Source of the DNA: CBDFKJ01 sp965248805
Lineage (GTDB): Bacteria > Pseudomonadota > Alphaproteobacteria > UBA6615
DNA length: 64,000 nt
Reading direction: 5' to 3'
Assembly: GCA_965248805.1 (NCBI GenBank)
Contig: CBDFKJ010000007.1
Location: forward strand, 372,001-436,000
This document shows, one piece after another, positions 62,736 through 64,000 of the stretch. The translations under genes were made by a program, and so were the position numbers. Under the pieces are notes generated by a model. It was not told where the DNA came from. It did not search any database and saw only the letters and a program-made list of their open reading frames with translations. Each line of letters opens with the position of its first letter. Position 1 is the first letter of the stretch.

Positions 62736-64000
62736 ATGATTAGCAGAATTTGGGCGGTAGGCGCGGCGGGCATGTGCGCCGTCGCATTTGTCGCGGGCGC
62801 CTGGACGAGCGCACACGCGCTCGGCACACGCGGCCCGGCGCACGCCATGGCGATGCACGGCGAGCCGAAATACGGTCCCGATTTCAAGCAATTCGACTAC
62901 GCCAATCCCGATGCGCCAAAGGGCGGCGACATCGTGTTGGCGGCGATCGGTACCTACGACACGTTCAATGCGTTCATCGTGAAGGGCACGACGGCCTCGG
63001 GCCTGGGGCTGATCTATGAGACGTTGATGGTATCGTCCCTGGACGAGGCGTTCAGCGCCTACTGCCACTTGTGCGAGACCATTGACGTTCCCGACGACCG
63101 TTCCTCGATCGAATTCACGCTCCGCGCCAACGCGCGTTGGCACGATGGTCAGCCGATCACCGTCGATGACGTCATCTGGACGTTCGAAACCCTGCGCTCA
63201 AAGGGCGCCCCCTTCTACCGCTCGTATTATAAGAACGTGGTCGCCGTCGAGCAGACAGGCGAGCGCTCGGTCAAGTTCTCGTTCGAGGACACGACCAATA
63301 TGGAGCTGCCGTTGATCATGGGGCAGCTCACCGTCCTGCCCAAACACTATTGGGCGGACCGGAATTTCGAAGAGACCACGATGGACCCGCCGCTCGGCAG
63401 CGGTCCCTATCGCATCTCCGAATTCGATCCCGGCCGATCGATCACATATCAGCGGGTCGAGGACTATTGGGGCAACGATATCCCCACCGAAGCCGGGTTG
63501 TACAACTACGATCAAGTTCGCTTCGAGTACTACCGCGACACGACAGTAGCGCTGGTCGCGTTTACCAGCGGCGATGTCGACTATCGCGCCGAGAACTCAT
63601 CCAAGAACTGGGCCACGTCCTATGACACGCCCGCGCGTCAGAGCGGGCTGATGCACACCGTCGAGATTCCCCATCGAAACACAGCCGGCATGCAAGGCTA
63701 CGTGTTCAACCTACGCCGACCCATGTTTCAGGACCGCCGCGTTCGTCAGGCCATCGGCTATGCGTTCGATTTCGAGTGGTCCAACGCCAACCTGTTCTAT
63801 GACGCCTACACCCGCACCGACAGCTACTTCGACAACTCCGAATTGTCGTCCTTTGGAAAGTTCGGGGATTTGCCGGCCGATGCCGAAGAGCGTCAGATAT
63901 TGGAGCGCCTCCGCGGCCAGATGCCCGAGGACGTCTTCACCGAAGAGTTCTTCCCGCCGCGCAGCGACGAGCCGGGCGGATTCCGCGCCAACCTGCGCAA
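62736..64000 (+). CDS. ABC transporter substrate-binding protein, family 5 (peptide type), cut by the window edge
   Basis: The gene starts at ATG 62736 and stays open to the end of the window (421 codons). A signal peptide is clear (MISRIWAVGAAGMCAVAFVA, cleavage near SAHA). The family 5 pattern follows: HGEPKYGPDFKQFDYANPDA, TLRANARWHDGQPITVDDVI, GSGPYRISEFDPGRSITYQR and GYVFNLRRPMFQDRRVRQAI. It resembles YejA-type oligopeptide or microcin-C importers. The permease and ATPase genes would be expected just beyond the window. Confidence 0.93.
   Translation, partial: MISRIWAVGAAGMCAVAFVAGAWTSAHALGTRGPAHAMAMHGEPKYGPDFKQFDYANPDAPKGGDIVLAAIGTYDTFNAFIVKGTTASGLGLIYETLMVSSLDEAFSAYCHLCETIDVPDDRSSIEFTLRANARWHDGQPITVDDVIWTFETLRSKGAPFYRSYYKNVVAVEQTGERSVKFSFEDTTNMELPLIMGQLTVLPKHYWADRNFEETTMDPPLGSGPYRISEFDPGRSITYQRVEDYWGNDIPTEAGLYNYDQVRFEYYRDTTVALVAFTSGDVDYRAENSSKNWATSYDTPARQSGLMHTVEIPHRNTAGMQGYVFNLRRPMFQDRRVRQAIGYAFDFEWSNANLFYDAYTRTDSYFDNSELSSFGKFGDLPADAEERQILERLRGQMPEDVFTEEFFPPRSDEPGGFRANLR

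Overview
This is a high-GC bacterial chromosome segment, most likely from an alphaproteobacterium. The evidence is the tig-clpP-clpX-lon-hup order on one strand, a short 4.5S-type SRP RNA just before dnaX-ybaB-recR, a COQ7-type ubiquinone hydroxylase, a PduO-type cobalamin adenosyltransferase, and the propionyl/methylmalonyl-CoA genes. Family assignments come from reading the translated sequence; no database search was possible.

Positions 1-18015 are a heavily damaged prophage and mobile-element zone. Packaging genes on the minus strand (HNH nuclease, terminase small subunit, terminase large subunit running off the left edge) have been split by about 5.4 kb of insertions. These are an N-terminally truncated IS630 transposase (1466-2317) and, six bases beyond its right end, an IS1595-type transposon (2345-6723). 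That transposon has perfect 23-bp ends and carries a DNA methyltransferase, a broken PD-(D/E)XK restriction endonuclease and a small unknown gene. An IS3 element (5092-6412) sits inside the endonuclease gene. Further right are a Mu-type head module on the minus strand (a portal and a MuF protein with a probable nuclease tail) and, head-on to it, a plus-strand early operon. The operon runs: truncated PAPS-reductase-like gene, recT with a tRNA gene inside its frame, hypothetical, Gp37/Gp68-like DUF5131, zinc finger, Fic, excisionase-like, integrase. Many of these genes are joined by ATGA overlaps. The integrase is cut by an IS21 element (15421-18015), whose right flank is an unrelated, also truncated gene. 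Two phage genes carry TGA exactly where the family has a tryptophan.

Positions 18500-62700 are mostly ordinary core genome. They hold tRNA-Val, the HU/Lon/ClpX/ClpP/trigger-factor proteostasis block, tRNA-Leu, NAD(P)HX repair, DsbB/Coq7, DNA repair and tRNA-modification genes (AlkA-like, GluQRS, Tgt, QPTR transporter, DusA), ETF and 3-hydroxybutyryl-CoA dehydrogenase, GuaA, SRP RNA, dnaX-ybaB-recR, NfeD/QmcA, an M17 peptidase, PheA, KdsB, a membrane-tethered cytochrome c, a HisN-like phosphatase and an ACT-domain regulator. The window ends inside a family 5 solute-binding protein.

The core part also has scars. A universal stress protein gene is cut by an IS5 element. The methylmalonyl-CoA mutase gene is cut after about 381 codons and fused tail-first to a truncated coiled-coil gene. 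An IS1182 element lies between that mutase fragment and meaB. A phytase-like gene is spread over four reading-frame segments. The many frameshifts could reflect real decay by mobile elements or uncorrected sequencing indels; raw-read mapping would decide.
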